Shown: positions 35,817 through 49,145, numbered from the stretch's first letter. The stretch is DNA of 64,000 bases from Siderastrea siderea (GCA_964030785.1 OZ034968.1:56744899-56808898), one strand, 5' to 3'. Notes: generated by a model from the sequence alone, not told the origin. Made by a program: numbers and translations.

Positions 35817-38434
35817 TTAGATGTTTTTTGTGTACTTATTCAGCGACGGGCAACCTCCGGAAGACGTTAGTTTTAACTGTTTACATGGTGTAAATGTCTT
35901 AGAAAATATGACAAAAACTGAGGATCCCCAGATTATTTGCAAGTAAGCTACTATATGCAAAGGGCCTCTTCTGAGTACACTTTCTATGTATTTAAGGTCC
36001 GCTTAGCCTCCGGAAGACATTAAATTTGATTGTCTGTGTATTTTAGTATGTAAATGTCTGTGGCAATGATTTGCAAAAACAGGAGCCTGGCTGTATAATT
36101 ACAATACTGGAAGAAAACAGTTTTAGATGATATTATTTTTTAAGAAAAGGCTCCCTAATATAAATGCTACCCCTAAATAGCAAATCGGTAAAAGCATTGT
36201 AGTTATACATTTTTGTTATCCAGCTCCTCCTTCTTGTTTTTGAAAATTGTTTGTGCTGTTTGGATTTTCTTTTTAATTCTCCTTTGATTGGCAATAATTA
36301 TATTTTTATAAAAGTCTGGCAACTGCTTACACTAGAGCTTGTAAGTACATCCTGACTAAAAACTGAGTGAACTTTACGTAAATAAGTAAACTATCTTAGT
36401 AACCATGGAAACGTCCAAAAGCAGGGCAGAGAAAGCTTGGGCGATTCGGGCGATGAAACGAGCGGTTATTCTCTGGAGCAAGATGTGATGCAGAGAAAGA
36501 CTGCCACGAGCGCTAATCCTGCTCTCTAAGTGAATTTAATGGCAGCCAGAAGCCGTTGTCGTTTAACATACCAGAACTGCAGTTTCTCTCTCCATTTTCG
36601 AAGCGAGTGTTCAGTATTTTTCAAACCTTTTTGGCCGCTTTTGGTCCCATGTTTCTATCAGCGTGACCGTCCGACTCAGATGACATATGCCAATCAACCA
36701 CCCAGGCCTGCTCCGTGTCCTTATATTTAACAATTAGATTATGAGCTCGAGATTTCTATCACGCAGAGAAATCGAGAGCGAATAATCTAATTGTTTTAGT
36801 ATAAATCTACTAGACGTTCAAAACTTAACAGCAGACACTACATGTTTTTATTGAAAAATGATATAAATAGGTCACACCGCGCGCGAAAACACTCTACTCA
36901 CTATCTACAACAGAATAGATAGTGAGTAGCGTAGCCAATCAGAGAACAGCATTAGTGATAGAACGTTAGTAGATTTATACTAAAGTCTGATAAAGGTATC
37001 TTAGTTTATGGCTAACCTTTTCAAAATTTGTCGGTCGATGTCGGTTCAAAGCAGCGAAATCTGTTTTAGTTTGATCGTTATTTTAGCCAACAGTTGTTAT
37101 CCTGGGAATATCAATATTTGTTTTCGACTGGGATCCTTTAAAACAGGTAGTTCGGGTATAAAAGCACTAGCCCCTCAGATGCACTCTGGAATTGGCAGAC
37201 GAAGACGGTTATATCAGTTAAGGAGAGGTATGAGCTACAATCAGGTTAAATAAAGATAATTCCACCTTGTTTATATTTATTGTCCCTTCTAACTACTGAT
37301 GAAACATTTTTTTTAACGTATTCGGCAAGATACATGGGTGTAAAACACTATAAAATTTCCTGAGTGATCCAATTGCCACCATGTGTAATAAATGCTTGCG
37401 GCCGATTTCTCTTTTGCTCTTCACACCAGTAGTCTAGGCATTTTTATAGTACAACACTAAATTTTGGCGTGCTCCCATTGGTCGAAATCGATCAAGCGAC
37501 TCGATAGTGTCTCTCCTCAGCGCGCATAGTGCCCGTTTTTGGCAAGTTTCGCTCAAATTTAGCATTGCACAATATAAACAATAGCGGCCTTCTCTTTCAG
37601 ACCCTATGTGTGATAAGTTCCCTGGGAAATTTGAGGTTCAAACTTCATATAAGCCCTCGAAGCCCTATCACACGATAGACTCTTCGACAGAAAAACTCTA
37701 TTGTTTCAATAGGGCCCTCTTTATACAGGTTTGGGCTTTTTAACTTTGCAAAATGTTTTGGATACTTTAGGTAGTCTTACGTGTGGCTTTGCAAGTTTTT
37801 TTCTCGCACGTGCTTTGTAGATTACCATTCAGGCCTCGAATTTGTTCCTGTGTTGAGTTTGGTTCAGTTTTCAGTCTGAGCTCTAGGTTCAGGTTTCTCG
37901 TAGTTGTATTGTCGACGCGTACGGTGAAGGAAAACCTTCATGGACCAAAAAGACCACCAGCAGACTCTGTTTCTGCTCACTGAGATAGTGACTGGATAGT
38001 CGAGGAAAACGAACAAGCGAGCGAGCGCGAACAAGGCCCTTAACACTGTATTTAAAAAGCATTCCTCACAGACTCATCTAAAATGTTCCATTCGTCAAGT
38101 CCTTGATCGTCTTCTTCGGACTCTAAGAAGGTGAAAATTGTTCTTGTTTCGAGTGTTATACGAGGTCACGACTTTCGTGCACAGTGGCTTCCTTGTGAAG
38201 CGTCGCATTTGTCTCATGATGTTTTGATTACTAGTTATTTATCATATTGCTGCACAAATAGAAAGAAAAAATACTAGAGGCGAACTGAAGTTCAGGACCA
38301 AATGTTAAAATATAATATAATGCAAAATGCGGTGAAAGAAACCGTTCATAGAGGCGCAGACATAGTCCTGGGGACGAGGTTATTGCACTTCCTGTTTGCT
38401 GCCGGGATTGCTGGATCCCGTATAGAGACTGTGA
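35817..38434. other. Intergenic with nested inverted repeats
   Basis: Two diverged copies of a motif CTCCGGAAGACATTA...TAAATGTCT occur near 35852 and 36012. The palindromes at 36729-36984 are listed separately. No gene was recognised. Confidence 0.4.
36729..36984. mobile_element. Nested inverted repeats (MITE-like)
   Basis: AACAATTAGATTAT at 36729 pairs with its inverse ending at 36795. A second arm, TTTAGTATAAATCTACTA, starting at 36795 pairs with its inverse ending at 36984. Inside that, CTACTCACTATCT (36895) pairs with its inverse (to 36929). Two adjacent or nested small elements are likely. Confidence 0.6.
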
Positions 38435-38809
38435 GGGTGCGTTCTTTTGGGACTATTCCGGAATATGAATACTCGGAATAGACGGTATTTGTGTTCTTTT
38501 GGGAGCTATTCCGTTTTCGGAATGAACGGAATATCATTCCGTTCATTCTGCTCCCGATAGCAGAATGAACAGAATGAAAGGAATACGGCTTACTCGGAAT
38601 AAACAGAATACGCGTTCTTTTGGGAAATTTTTGGCGGGAAATCCGACGCGACCGCCCGCGCGCGTGCAGACATAGTGGTTCTCAGGTCACCTCCGCCATG
38701 GGTATTCCGTTTCCAGAATTTGCGTTCTTTTCGAAATTGAAATTCCGTGTATTCTGTTATTCCTAAACCGGAATAAGAATAACCAGAATAGTCCCAAAAG
38801 AATGCACCC
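38435..38809. mobile_element. 375-bp MITE with 3-bp TGA target duplication
   Basis: The ends are GGGTGCGTTCTTTTGGGACT and the inverse of GGGTGCATTCTTTTGGGACT. TGA flanks both sides (38432-38434 and 38810-38812). Internal GCGTTCTTTTGGGA and GGAATA motifs repeat. A 3-bp duplication fits PIF/Harbinger-type elements. Confidence 0.75.
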
Positions 38810-38869
38810 TGAGCTCCTCTTCCGCTTTCCATTTTGTTTTCGCTTTCGGAAGCCAGAAAAGTTGCGGTA

Positions 38870-38938
38870 CCCGTACGGTCGTTTTTCTGTCTCAGCTTAT
38901 CGTCACTTTTCGCTTGCGATTTGAAGCTCGATCAAGAG
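38870..38938 (+). other. Possible 5' UTR exon of the TPR-CHAT pseudogene
   Basis: Ends CGATCAAGAG|GTAAGA, a good splice donor, with no protein-coding frame recognised. The pseudogene's coding exon, 6.9 kb downstream, starts after an acceptor. The second TPR-CHAT gene has a similarly placed GAAGAG|GTAAGT 5.7 kb upstream. Linking them is inference; RNA evidence would decide. Confidence 0.25.
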
Positions 38939-39371
38939 GTAAGAAGAACCTGACAGTTAGTTAATGTTTTGTCGGTTGCTTACGATCAGAATTAGTGTGA
39001 CAATGCAGGTTACAGTCCGTAAATGCAGAGCCAGAGGAATATGTGTCTCGGCTGGATCGTTTTCTTTTGCAAAGCGCACTTGACTGCTTCTTAGGCTCCG
39101 CAGTGGATGTAACCATCGAAACCACTCGAAGGAGCGTTTAAAATTAGGAACTGAAGCCTGTAAACCTGAGTGGCAGTGAACCGCGAAAAGTACAGATCAG
39201 TGAGTTTCGAAATGTTCACATTTGTTTATTTTGTATGGTTATTGACACACTGAAATGTTTCATAGTTACCCAATATGCAAGTAAGATAAATCCTGTAAAA
39301 CTTAGGACCTGGCTAGACTAGGAAGCATTGATGCAGAAACGTTATTGTGGAAGCAAATGTTTCTAGTTTAA

Positions 39372-39762
39372 GGACGGTGCCTATACAGATGTATTTTTGC
39401 AAAGGTTATGACTATGCGGGAAAAGTAGATCTTAGCAGGGGTTATTGAAATCCAAAAAGAAAAATTTGGATAACCACGCATTTTTCAGAGATAATTAAGC
39501 AAGCATAATTCTAAAAAAGCGTTAAAATACAAAGAATGTATGGCAATGTCTTTCCAAATTTCAGCTCAGTTATCTCAGAAAAATGCGTGGTTACACCTAA
39601 TTTTCTTTTTGGATTCTGATATCTCTTGCCGCTAAGATCTGCTTTTTCCACAGTTATAAACCGCGCAAGAATACTGTTGTATTGGAGGGTAAATTCCTTA
39701 AGAGACCCGAATATCCCGAGATGCGTAGAACGTATGCACAGTAACAAATGGAGGCACCGTCC
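39372..39762. mobile_element. TTAA-flanked MITE, copy A (391 bp)
   Basis: Ends GGACGGTGCC and its inverse, flanked by TTAA on both sides (39368-39371 and 39763-39766). A second inverted pair lies inside (AACCACGCATTTTTC with its inverse). TTAA insertion is typical of piggyBac and Kolobok elements. Copy B is at 42979-43386. Confidence 0.8.
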
Positions 39763-39953
39763 TTAAGTGCGGGAGAAACATATGTTGCGGAAGCAAATTT
39801 TGTTTCTTGGAAGGAAACAAGAAACATTGTTGCTTCTTGGATGCAAACACATATGTTTCCTAGTTTAGTCACAGCTAGAAACAATGGGAGGAAACAATGT
39901 TTGGGCAGAAATGTTTCCTAATTTAGCCAGGCCCAAGTCAAAAGTTCTCTGTA

Positions 39954-40920
39954 GTGTGGGACCTCAAAGAGCATGGATCCTCCAATGATCCCCAGATTGA
40001 TAGCAATTATGATCCCAGAACCGGAAATGATCCCCGGACCAAAAATGATCCTTCATTAAAAATGATGACTGGTGTGGAGTTTAAAGTGATGGTCCGAAGG
40101 TACAGGGTACTGACTAAACAAATATGTTGTTTATGTACACTCAATGCACATATACCAGGCCTTGAAAAAAAATAAAATTTTGACTTGTACAAATGGGCAG
40201 CCTGTCAAGATTCATAAAGTTGACTGATTTGTATGGCTCGCCTCATGGATGGATAATTTTATCTGCCAGTCAGGCTTTCTGTATTTCCAGGCTATATTCT
40301 TCGATCTTTTCCTTAATTTAGTTTTGCAATTTACATCAAGACTACTTAAATGTTCATAATCGTCAATTATAATATTATTAATCCCCCTAATGCAATGCTA
40401 GTCATCATTTTCATACGGTCAAACAAATCAATCTTACGAGGCGTGGCAGGCTGTCCAGGACATGACTTTTAATTTCAAGGCTGCTGATATCAATGTCAAT
40501 CATTGTACCCTGGAAACCTTTGGCTTTTAGTCAGCTGTCTCTGACTTTGGCTGACCTAGTGCAGGCATGGAATGACTCAAATGCACTGAAGAAACAGTGG
40601 GTTGTTTAGTTATATAAGCCAAAAGTACACATGCAAAATATAAAACCGTTGGCAGCTGTTGGTTTCAGTAAGTTTGACATTACAGGGAATTTTTATCAAT
40701 TTTCAGGAACATTTCTTGTGCATTAATTACAATACCTATGTTTTTAAGAAACTATTATTCGCAGTTTTGTTAGAGCAGACTGCTTTTTCAAGTGTAAAAG
40801 TACTTGCAGTCAATACAATTTTTGTTGCATGAATGCAAATCAGGTCAGATACGTCAAGCCGCCAACAGTCTGCTACTTGTACGTGAACATTCGCCTGATA
40901 TCAATAATAATTAACCAGTC
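39954..40920. other. Intergenic, no gene recognised
   Basis: Contains only a short run of GATCC-spaced repeats near 39973-40058 (AATGATCCC, TATGATCCC, AATGATCCCC, AATGATCC). No domain in any frame. Confidence 0.4.
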
Positions 40921-42084
40921 AGCATTCCTTATTAAGAACAAGGCTATCATTGGAACATTACAATATTCAATTTGAAAGTGGAATTTTGTTTCCAGAATTG
41001 CAATCCGTTCCTGATTAATGAAAGTCATTAGGGTGTACATGTATTTCCCCTTCTCATTACACTGTGTTTACAACTGTAGGTCCTCTAATTAATGCTTCAT
41101 CTTGTAGATCTTTTGTGCGGTTATTTTCATCTTTCATCTGTCTTTCATTAGAACTCCACTCAAGCGTTGCTCATTTCTTGGTGGGACCATTTGTGGTCCA
41201 CTCTAGGAACCATTTGCAGGGCTGTGATAATTTGCAGTCCAATTTGGGGATCATTTACAGTCTATTGGATCATCTACAGTACTGGACAGACCAGTCATCA
41301 TTAACCCAGCATAGGGGGCTGGTGGGGGGGGGGGGGGATGAGTAACTTTTTGGAGACAAATTTTTGGGGTATGTACTATTTTTTAGGTGCTTGAAGGGAG
41401 ATGATATACTTACTGTTCAACCTGGCATGGGGAAATCACCCACCTCTGTCTTGAAATGGGCTGCATGTGTAGCTCAGGAGTTCATGCTGTTGGGGTATGG
41501 TCAGCATTCCGTATTAAGAACAAGGCTATCATTGGAACATTACAATATTCAATTTGAAAGTGGAATTTTGTTTCCAGAATTGCAATCCGTTCCTGATTAA
41601 TGAAAGTCATTAGGGTGTACATGTATTTCCCCTTCTCATTACACTGTGTTTACAACTGTAGGTCCTCTAATTAATGCTTCATCTTGTAGATCTTTTATGC
41701 GGTTATTTTCATCTTTCATCTGTCTTTCATTAGAACTCCACTCAAGCGTTGCTCATTTCTTGGTGGGACCATTTGTGGTCCACTCTAGGAACCATTTGCA
41801 GGGCTGTGATAATTTGCAGTCCAATTTGGGGATCATTTACAGTCTATTGGATCATCTACAGTACTGGACAGACCAGTCATCATTAACCCAGCATAGGGGG
41901 CTGGTGGGGGGGGGGGGGGGATGAGTAACTTTTTGGAGACAAATTTTTGGGGTATGTACTATTTTTTAGGTGCTTGAAGGGAGATGATATACTTACTGTT
42001 CAACCTGGCATGGGGAAATCACCCACCTCTGTCTTGAAATGGGCTGCATGTGTAGCTCAGGAGTTCATGCTGTTGGGGTATGGT
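40921..42084. repeat. 582-bp tandem duplication
   Basis: Starting at AGCATTCC, unit 1 covers 40921-41502 and unit 2 starts at 41503 and breaks off near 42084. Only a few differences were seen (T/G near the start, GTGCGG against ATGCGG, and G-run length near 41323 and 41906), so the duplication is recent. Unrelated to known coding sequence; the encoded frames contain no domain. Confidence 0.95.
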
Positions 42085-42978
42085 TGGTATATACTAAGCC
42101 TCATTTTACATGCCTGCTGGTCACTAAATATACTGCCAGTGAGACCACTAATAAATAAACAAATAAAAATAATTATAAAGTCTCAAAATAATCGTTGTAG
42201 CAGTTGCTTTAAATGAAATAGCTGATTATGGTTCAGGTTTCGACTCCATTTTAATATATGAGTGAGCTGCTATTGCACTCACTGCAAGCTGTAATGATTA
42301 GATAACAGATGCACATTATTAGTTAGCAGGTTCACATGTTTGTATGATACGTGCTTATAAAAGGAAATTTAATTTGAAAGACACGTCATATGTTTTGGTG
42401 TATACTAAGGCAAGGAGAAGGGATGGTAGCTATAGTGACAGATGTCCAATGTTCATATATAGAAGAATGGAGGGGTGTTCGAGTTTTTTATCTAAATAAA
42501 GAGGGGATACATGTATGTTATTCTCTCTGTCAGGGAGGGAGTGTATTTAACTTGTGCAAAAATTTCTTATATAATTAACTGCCCCACCCCCTCCATGTTA
42601 ATAATGAACACTGCTGACCCTTACAGTGACAAAAATGAAAATTCTCTCTACATCATCACTACTTTATTATAATTTAAACATTCAAGTGATGAGAATAAAG
42701 GAAGTGATCACCAAGGATAAGATGTCTTGATATTAAGACAGATTCTCCTTACCAGTTCTGCATGAAATGTATGGGGAGCAGTAAGGAGAATATGCATTTT
42801 CATATCAGGGCTAAAAGGGTTAAGCATGTAGACAATATTTTACACTCACACTTTTCAAGTTGGACTAATTTTAAGGTGTTGTAAGCCCGTTAGTATGGAT
42901 TATGTTTCTGTCCTGCTTAATTCGTGCTTACATTGCTCCTTCAACCTGATACAAACACTGAAAGGCAAAAATCTTTAA

Positions 42979-43386
42979 GGATGCTACGTGCCTCTTAATA
43001 TAGAAGAATTTTTGGAAAGGTTATGAATATGGGGAAAAAGCAGGTCTTAGCAAGACCTATTGAAATCTAAAAAGAAAAATATGGGTAACCGCGTATTTTT
43101 CAGAGATAATTAAGCAACCATAATTCTAAAGCACCTTTAAAATACAAAGAATTTGTGGCATTTTCTTTCCAAATTTGTACTCGATTTTCTCTGAAAAATG
43201 CGTCGTCACTACCAATTTTCTTTTTGGATTCTAATAGCCCTTGCTAAGTTCTGCTTTTTTCACACAGTCATAAACCGCACAAAATACCGTTGTATCAGGG
43301 TGGCAAATTCCTTATAAAACCCGAATATCTCGGTCAAGACCCGAGATGCGCACCGTTGTGCGCAGTAACAAAAGGAGGCACCGTCC
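42979..43386. mobile_element. TTAA-flanked MITE, copy B (408 bp)
   Basis: Same family as copy A: GGATGCTACGTGCC at the left (diverged) and GGCACCGTCC at the right, flanked by TTAA (42975-42978 and 43387-43390). The internal match includes AGAGATAATTAAGCAA. Confidence 0.75.
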
Positions 43387-43390
43387 TTAA

Positions 43391-45810
43391 ACCTTTACCT
43401 CAAGTTCACATAAACGTTTATATTCTGCCAAACTCCCTTACGTGTCTCCACCATTATTAGAGTATGAGAAGGCCTTCCTTCTGCGCAGAGATAGTCAAGC
43501 AACACGAACATACACATTCAGTCTGTCAGGTTAAGATTAAGTAATAAATAATATGTAAATATACATTACTTTCTACGGTTATTTTTTATGTAATGTCCCT
43601 AGTTCAACCCACCTGACGTAGGACATTTGTATCACTGCTACACCATAATAAGTCATACAATAATGAACAGCATGACGAAGTGTGGGTCAAAGTAAAATGC
43701 CCATAATTCAGGCAACCGATTTTGGGGGAAACATTGTGACTTTGTTTGTTTAAGAAAACAGCATACTTAAACGATGAAAACGTTTTCTCTCAGTAAGACT
43801 GTGGAGAGAAAATGGTCACCTTTTAATTGTGTGTATTTCTGTTGGGCTTTGCTACAGATATCTAGATGTTTGGGTGGAGGACATGTAAACAAATCAGAGG
43901 TATTTGGAAGTGATGGAGAAATAAACAAGTGTAAATAACTTAGAGCTTTTTGTGTGCCTCAAACGGCACACTTCGAAATGTTTTGAATTTTATGACGTTT
44001 TCAGTTATTTTGGCATTTTTGCTTCAAAAGCATCAGTTGCATATTTCTCTTGGTAACTTGCAAAATTATAACGATATAGCAGAACTGGTTCAAGCATCGG
44101 GAGTGACCGGAGAGTTACGATTATAATACGGTTTAAAGTTTCAATTTCACAAGAAGTGTCACAACTTGTTAATATGTTTCAAGAAGTGCTTAATGAAACC
44201 CCTAGGAGTCTTTTGAAATATTTTAATTTCCATTTTCGACTAGAAATTTGAAGAATATGTTATAATCGCAGAGAACAGTTTTGGCCATTTTTCGGGATGT
44301 TTGCTGCTATACGAGCCTATCATGGTTTCATATATTCGTCTGCTTTGTATGTGTGTGTGTGTGTGTGTGTGTTTTTTTTCGGATAGAAAGCCCCCTTCAG
44401 GTCTGAAGGGCCTCATACGCCTATAACGCCATAACATTAACTCATGCAGTCATGTTGACCACTGCCCTCCAGTCATGGGTGTGGTCTCAGGTAGCAGCTG
44501 GGTTTAGTGCTACAGTAGTTCATTCAAAACGAAAGATGGTGCAACTGCAGCAAGGACCTTGACCTTTACAAAAACCACTTGTCACAGGTATCTCCCATGC
44601 ACGCAAAAGATCGAGAAGGAACTGCTCATTGGGGGTTTTCAAAGGAACCATTAAAAGGTACCAGAATCTCTTTTCAACGGCGTGGCTCGAATTTGTTTCA
44701 CTCCTATTTATTAAAGAGGAAGCAATTCTGGCAAGTAGTTACTCGGGTAAATCAGGCGATGGTCATTTTAGCGGCACAAAACCACAAATTATGCAACTCT
44801 GCTACATGGATGAAGTCATTGTGTGATTTAGCTTATACAGCTAGACTGATATGGAAACTAATATATTTGCAATCACGAGGACGTGACTGCTATTCTAAAG
44901 GGTGAATTATAGTTTTCATAATTATTTGACGTTGAAATTCAACAGATTCTGGTTATAAGCTCTCCCGCTATAACTGCCCCTCCCCACCCCTCAAAGCCCA
45001 TCAGTGTGGTAACAAAAAAATTAGTCGGTTTATACGCCCCCGTCTCCCCCCCCCCCCCCACACACATATGCTGAATAAAATATGCTGTACATTGTCCAAC
45101 TTAAAGTAAAAAACCATCGTATTAGTAGAGTGTGGAAGAAAAAGTATGATGAGAGCGACTTGAAATTTGCTATTGTTGCCAGTATGTAACTGAAATTGTC
45201 GATAATGTTAAGTTTAAAGACAAGTGAATGGAAAGCGAATTTTCATAATGCTGCCTGTAAAATAATTTTTTGTTAACAGCTTATAAATCTCCGTTGCCCT
45301 CGGATATAAGACCCTCAGGTTACGAACCCACCCAAACTCAAAAGCAGCCAATGCCAATCATTCTTCCAAAAAAAAGGCCTAAAAAGCGACTTACTCACGA
45401 TTAATTTGTCCGCACGTGAAGTGGAGGCATATGCACGAATTCATTTCGGTTTCTTGTTTTGATTCTGTATTCTTTTACGTGATACGGGTCCAAAATCTCT
45501 AGAGGGAATTCGTCGTGGTAGCTTCACCGGATGACGCTTATCATTCCGTTACGAAAGCTTCTTAGGGGTGCATCTGTTGTTCGTTAATCGTTTTTTTAAT
45601 CTTTTTTTTTTTGGTTCCCCAATGAGACTCGTACCAGTATGAAAACGGTTGTGCATGTCTACGCATTATAAAGCTCAAAACTCAAAGTATAAGGAAAGCT
45701 TGTACTTTCGCATGTAGCAACAGGAAAACCCTCGACTGTGGGGGATTGTAAAACCCTTTGCTTCGTGAAGATTAATTCCCTGCCAACTTTCTACCCTCCA
45801 GGTTTGTACT
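43391..45810. other. Upstream region of the TPR-CHAT pseudogene
   Basis: No gene was recognised. Includes a GT microsatellite at 44349-44372 and a C run near 45045-45059. A likely splice acceptor (CCCTCCAG|GTTTGT) lies at about 45802, 50 bp before the pseudogene's ATG. Confidence 0.4.
44349..44372. repeat. (GT)n microsatellite
   Basis: Twelve GT units followed by a T run. Confidence 0.9.
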
Positions 45811-45851
45811 GGACAAGAAACAAACACAGTCAAGGGGGCTACTCCATTAGA

Positions 45852-48800
45852 ATGGCAGAAAAGATATCAGAATCTATAGAGGAACACAAGAAAGATCTTG
45901 CTAATGCTAAGAAACTGGGAAACAGAGCCAGAGAAGGACTTGCGTACAGTAATCTCGGAAACGATTTTTTTAGCCGTGGTGACTTCACGCAAGCCGTAGA
46001 GAACCACAAGCAACACCTGAGCATCGCCTTAGAAATAGGTGACAGAGCTGGAGAAGGAAATGCCCATGGCAATCTCGGCAATGCTTATGATAGCCTTGGT
46101 GACTTAAAACCAGCCATAGAGCACCACAAGAAAGATCTTAGCATTTCCAAGGAATTGGGTGACAAGGTTAGTGAAGGACGCGCGTATTGCAATCTTGGCA
46201 ATGCGTATGATGGCCTTGGTGACTTCCGACAAGCGATAGAGTACCACAAGCGAGATATGTCCATTTCCGAGGAATTAGGCAATAGGGCTGGAGTCGGTCG
46301 TGCCTGTGGCAATCTTGGCAATGCTTATTATGGCCTTGGCGACTTTAACAAGCCCTAGAGCACCACAAACAACACCTAAACATTGCCAAGGAAGTAGCTG
46401 ACAGGAAAGGGCAAGGTCATGCTTATGGAAATCTTGGCAGTGCTTGTCGAGCTCTTGGTGACTTCCAGCAAGCCATACAGTACCACAGCAAACAGCTAAG
46501 CATTGCCAAGGAGGAGGACGATAAGGACGGAGAAGGATGTGCCTACGGACATCTCGGTAGTGCTTACCAGAGCCTTGGTGAACTCCAGCAAGCCATAGAG
46601 TACCACAAGAAACGTCTGAGCATTGCCAAAGACGTAAGAGGCAGAGTCAGAGAAGAAAATGCCTATGGCGATCTTGGCATTGCTTATCACGTGCTTGGTG
46701 ATTTCAGACAAGCCCTACAGTACTTCGATAAACATCTAAGTATATCCAAGGAAGTGGGCGACAGGGCATGCGCAGGAGAAGGATGTGCCTGTGGTAATCT
46801 CGGTAATGTTTATCGATCACTTGGTGACTTCCATAAAGCCATAGAGTACCACAAGAAGCGGCTGAATATTGCAAAGGAAGTGGGCACCAGGCATGGAGAA
46901 GGAAGAGCCTATGGCAATCTTGGGTGTGCATATCAAGGACTTGGTGACTACCACCATGCCATAGAGTACCATAAGAAAGAGCTGAAAATTTGCAAGGAAG
47001 TGGGTGATATTGTCGGAGAAGGACGTGTCTACGGTAATCTTGGCAACGCTTACCAATCACTTAGTGACTTCCGACAAGCCATAGGGCATAGCGAGAAACG
47101 TTTAGCCATTGCCAAGGAAGTGGGTGACAAGCCTGGAGAAGGACGTGCCTATGGCAACCTTGGGTGCGCTTATCATTCACTTGGTGACTTCCAAAAAGCC
47201 ATACATTACCACAAAAAACGTCTGAGCATTGCCAAGGAAGTAGGACCCAGGGACGGTGAAGGGCGTGCCTATGGCAACCTCGGGTGCGCTTATCTTTCCC
47301 TTGGTAACCTCCGACAGGCTGTAGAATGCCATCAGAAAGAACTGAGTATTGCTAAGGAAGTCGGTGACAGGGCTGGTGAAGGAAATGCTTACGGTCATCT
47401 CGGCAATGCTTATGATAAACTTGGCAGCTTCCAACAAGCCATGGAATGCCTTAGACAACAACTAAGCATTACCAAAGCAGTGGGCGACCGGGCTGGAGAA
47501 GGACATGTCTATGGCGATCTCGGCCTTGTTTATCAGTCACTTGGTAACTTTCGTGAAGCTATAGAGTATCACAAGAAGGCATTGAGCATTGCCAACGAAG
47601 TGGGCGAGAGGGCTGGTGAAGGAATTGCGTGTTACTGGTTAGGTCATTCTTTTGAGTCTTTAGATTCCTTACAAGACGCTTTAGGTCATTATCGATCCAG
47701 CGTAAAACTATTTGATATCACAAGAGCTCTTCTTACGGCTGAAGATACGTGGAAAATAAGCTTTCGTGATCTCCATCAAAATGCGTACACGTCTCTGGTG
47801 AGAACTCTTGAATCTTCATAGGACTGACGAGGCCTTGTACGCTGCTGAGCAAGGACGAGCACAGGCTTTGATAGATGCACTGATAGCTACGATATGACTT
47901 CACTGAACTTTCGTTAGCATCGCTTGAATCCAAAGAAACGATCCCTTTTGTCTTAAAGGAGTTATCTGCACAAACCGCTTTTCTAGCACTTCAGCGAAAC
48001 ACAGTCAACATTTGGGTACTCCACAAGGGAAAGGAAGTAGTTTTTAGACGAGAAACAATACAAGGTGGAAGTGAACACGAAGAATCTATTGAAATTTTAT
48101 TGAAAAAGGCTTTGGACAAAATCGGAGCTGGCGTTGATGTTAGATGTGAGAATCGTTCATTAGATGCGGTAAGTGCTGACCCGCCTTCCACTAGAGAGGC
48201 TGATGCAGAAGTAGTGGAGTCACCACACTGTGCCAACAATTTTTTACAACCATTGTATGATTTAATCATTAGTCCCATTGCAGACTTGCTTGAAGGTGAC
48301 GAATTAGTTATTGTACCAGATGATCCACTGTGCTTGGTCCTTGGACTGCTTTTAGTGAATCTATCAGAATACGTACTGTTCCCTCACTGACAACTTTGAG
48401 ACTGATCACAGGTTGCCCTTCGGACTACCACAGTAAGAGTGGGGCATTGCTTGTGGGTGATCCATGTGTGGAAGAAGTTCCATTGGTTTTACTGCAGCTA
48501 CCACACGCCAGAAAAGAAGTTGAGATGATAGGAGAAATTCTCCACGCTTCACCACTTACTGGGAGAGAGGCAATTAAACGCGAGGTGCTGAAACGAATCC
48601 AGTCAGTTGCCTTGGTCCACATAGCAGCGCACGGGCAAGAGAAAACTGGAGAAATTGCTTTGGCTCCAAACCCCGGATGGACATCGCAGTTTCCTGAAGA
48701 TCAAGACTTCATTTTGACAATGGCAGATGTGCAAGCAGTTCATCTTCGAGCAAGGCTACGTGTGCTTAGTTGCTGCCATAGTGGCCGGAGAGAAGTTAAG

Positions 48801-49052
48801 TCTTATGGTGTAGTAGGCATGGCACAAGCCTTCTTATGTGCTGGTGCTCGTTCTGTTCTGGTGTCACTTTGGGCGATTGATGAAGAAGCCACCATGAATT
48901 TCATGAGGAGTTTCTACCAACACCTGATAGATGGAAAAAGCGCTAGTATGGCACTTCATCAGGCTATGAAGTCTCTTCGAGAATCTGAGAAGTTCTGTGC
49001 CACGAAGTACTGGGCACCATTTGTCTTGATTGGTGACGACGTAAAGTTTTAA
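45852..49052 (+). pseudogene. TPR-CHAT gene copy, broken by four frame changes
   Basis: The whole length aligns with the intact gene at 58193, from MAEKISES to the last residues. TPR units of 40 residues (pattern [14 protein letters not shown], then [13 protein letters not shown]) run to about 47690, followed by the CHAT region with AAHG and LSCCHSG. The frame changes near 46352 (one base missing), near 47805-47820 (two missing), near 47890 (one extra) and near 48338 (one missing). Each break brings an early stop, so no full protein can be made. Motifs on both sides of each break are still well kept, so decay is recent, or some breaks are assembly errors. The His and Cys of the CHAT dyad survive. 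The start is MAEKISE at 45852, matching the intact copy. Confidence 0.88.
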
Positions 49053-49145
49053 TTTGGAGAAAAATAGTGAGTCCGTTGTAAGTAGAAGCACTTACACTTA
49101 TAAATGAAGGTAAACTTTGCGAAGCGAAGCAAGCATTTCAAATAT

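Noticed and set aside
41064..42216. Four similar open frames in tandem
   Set aside because: They come in pairs only because of the 582-bp duplication, and run through G runs; no domain.
45839..47461. Long minus-strand open frames opposite the TPR repeats (also at 58553-59971)
   Set aside because: They recur with the 120-bp repeat period and have no domain of their own; they are shadows of the TPR coding frame.
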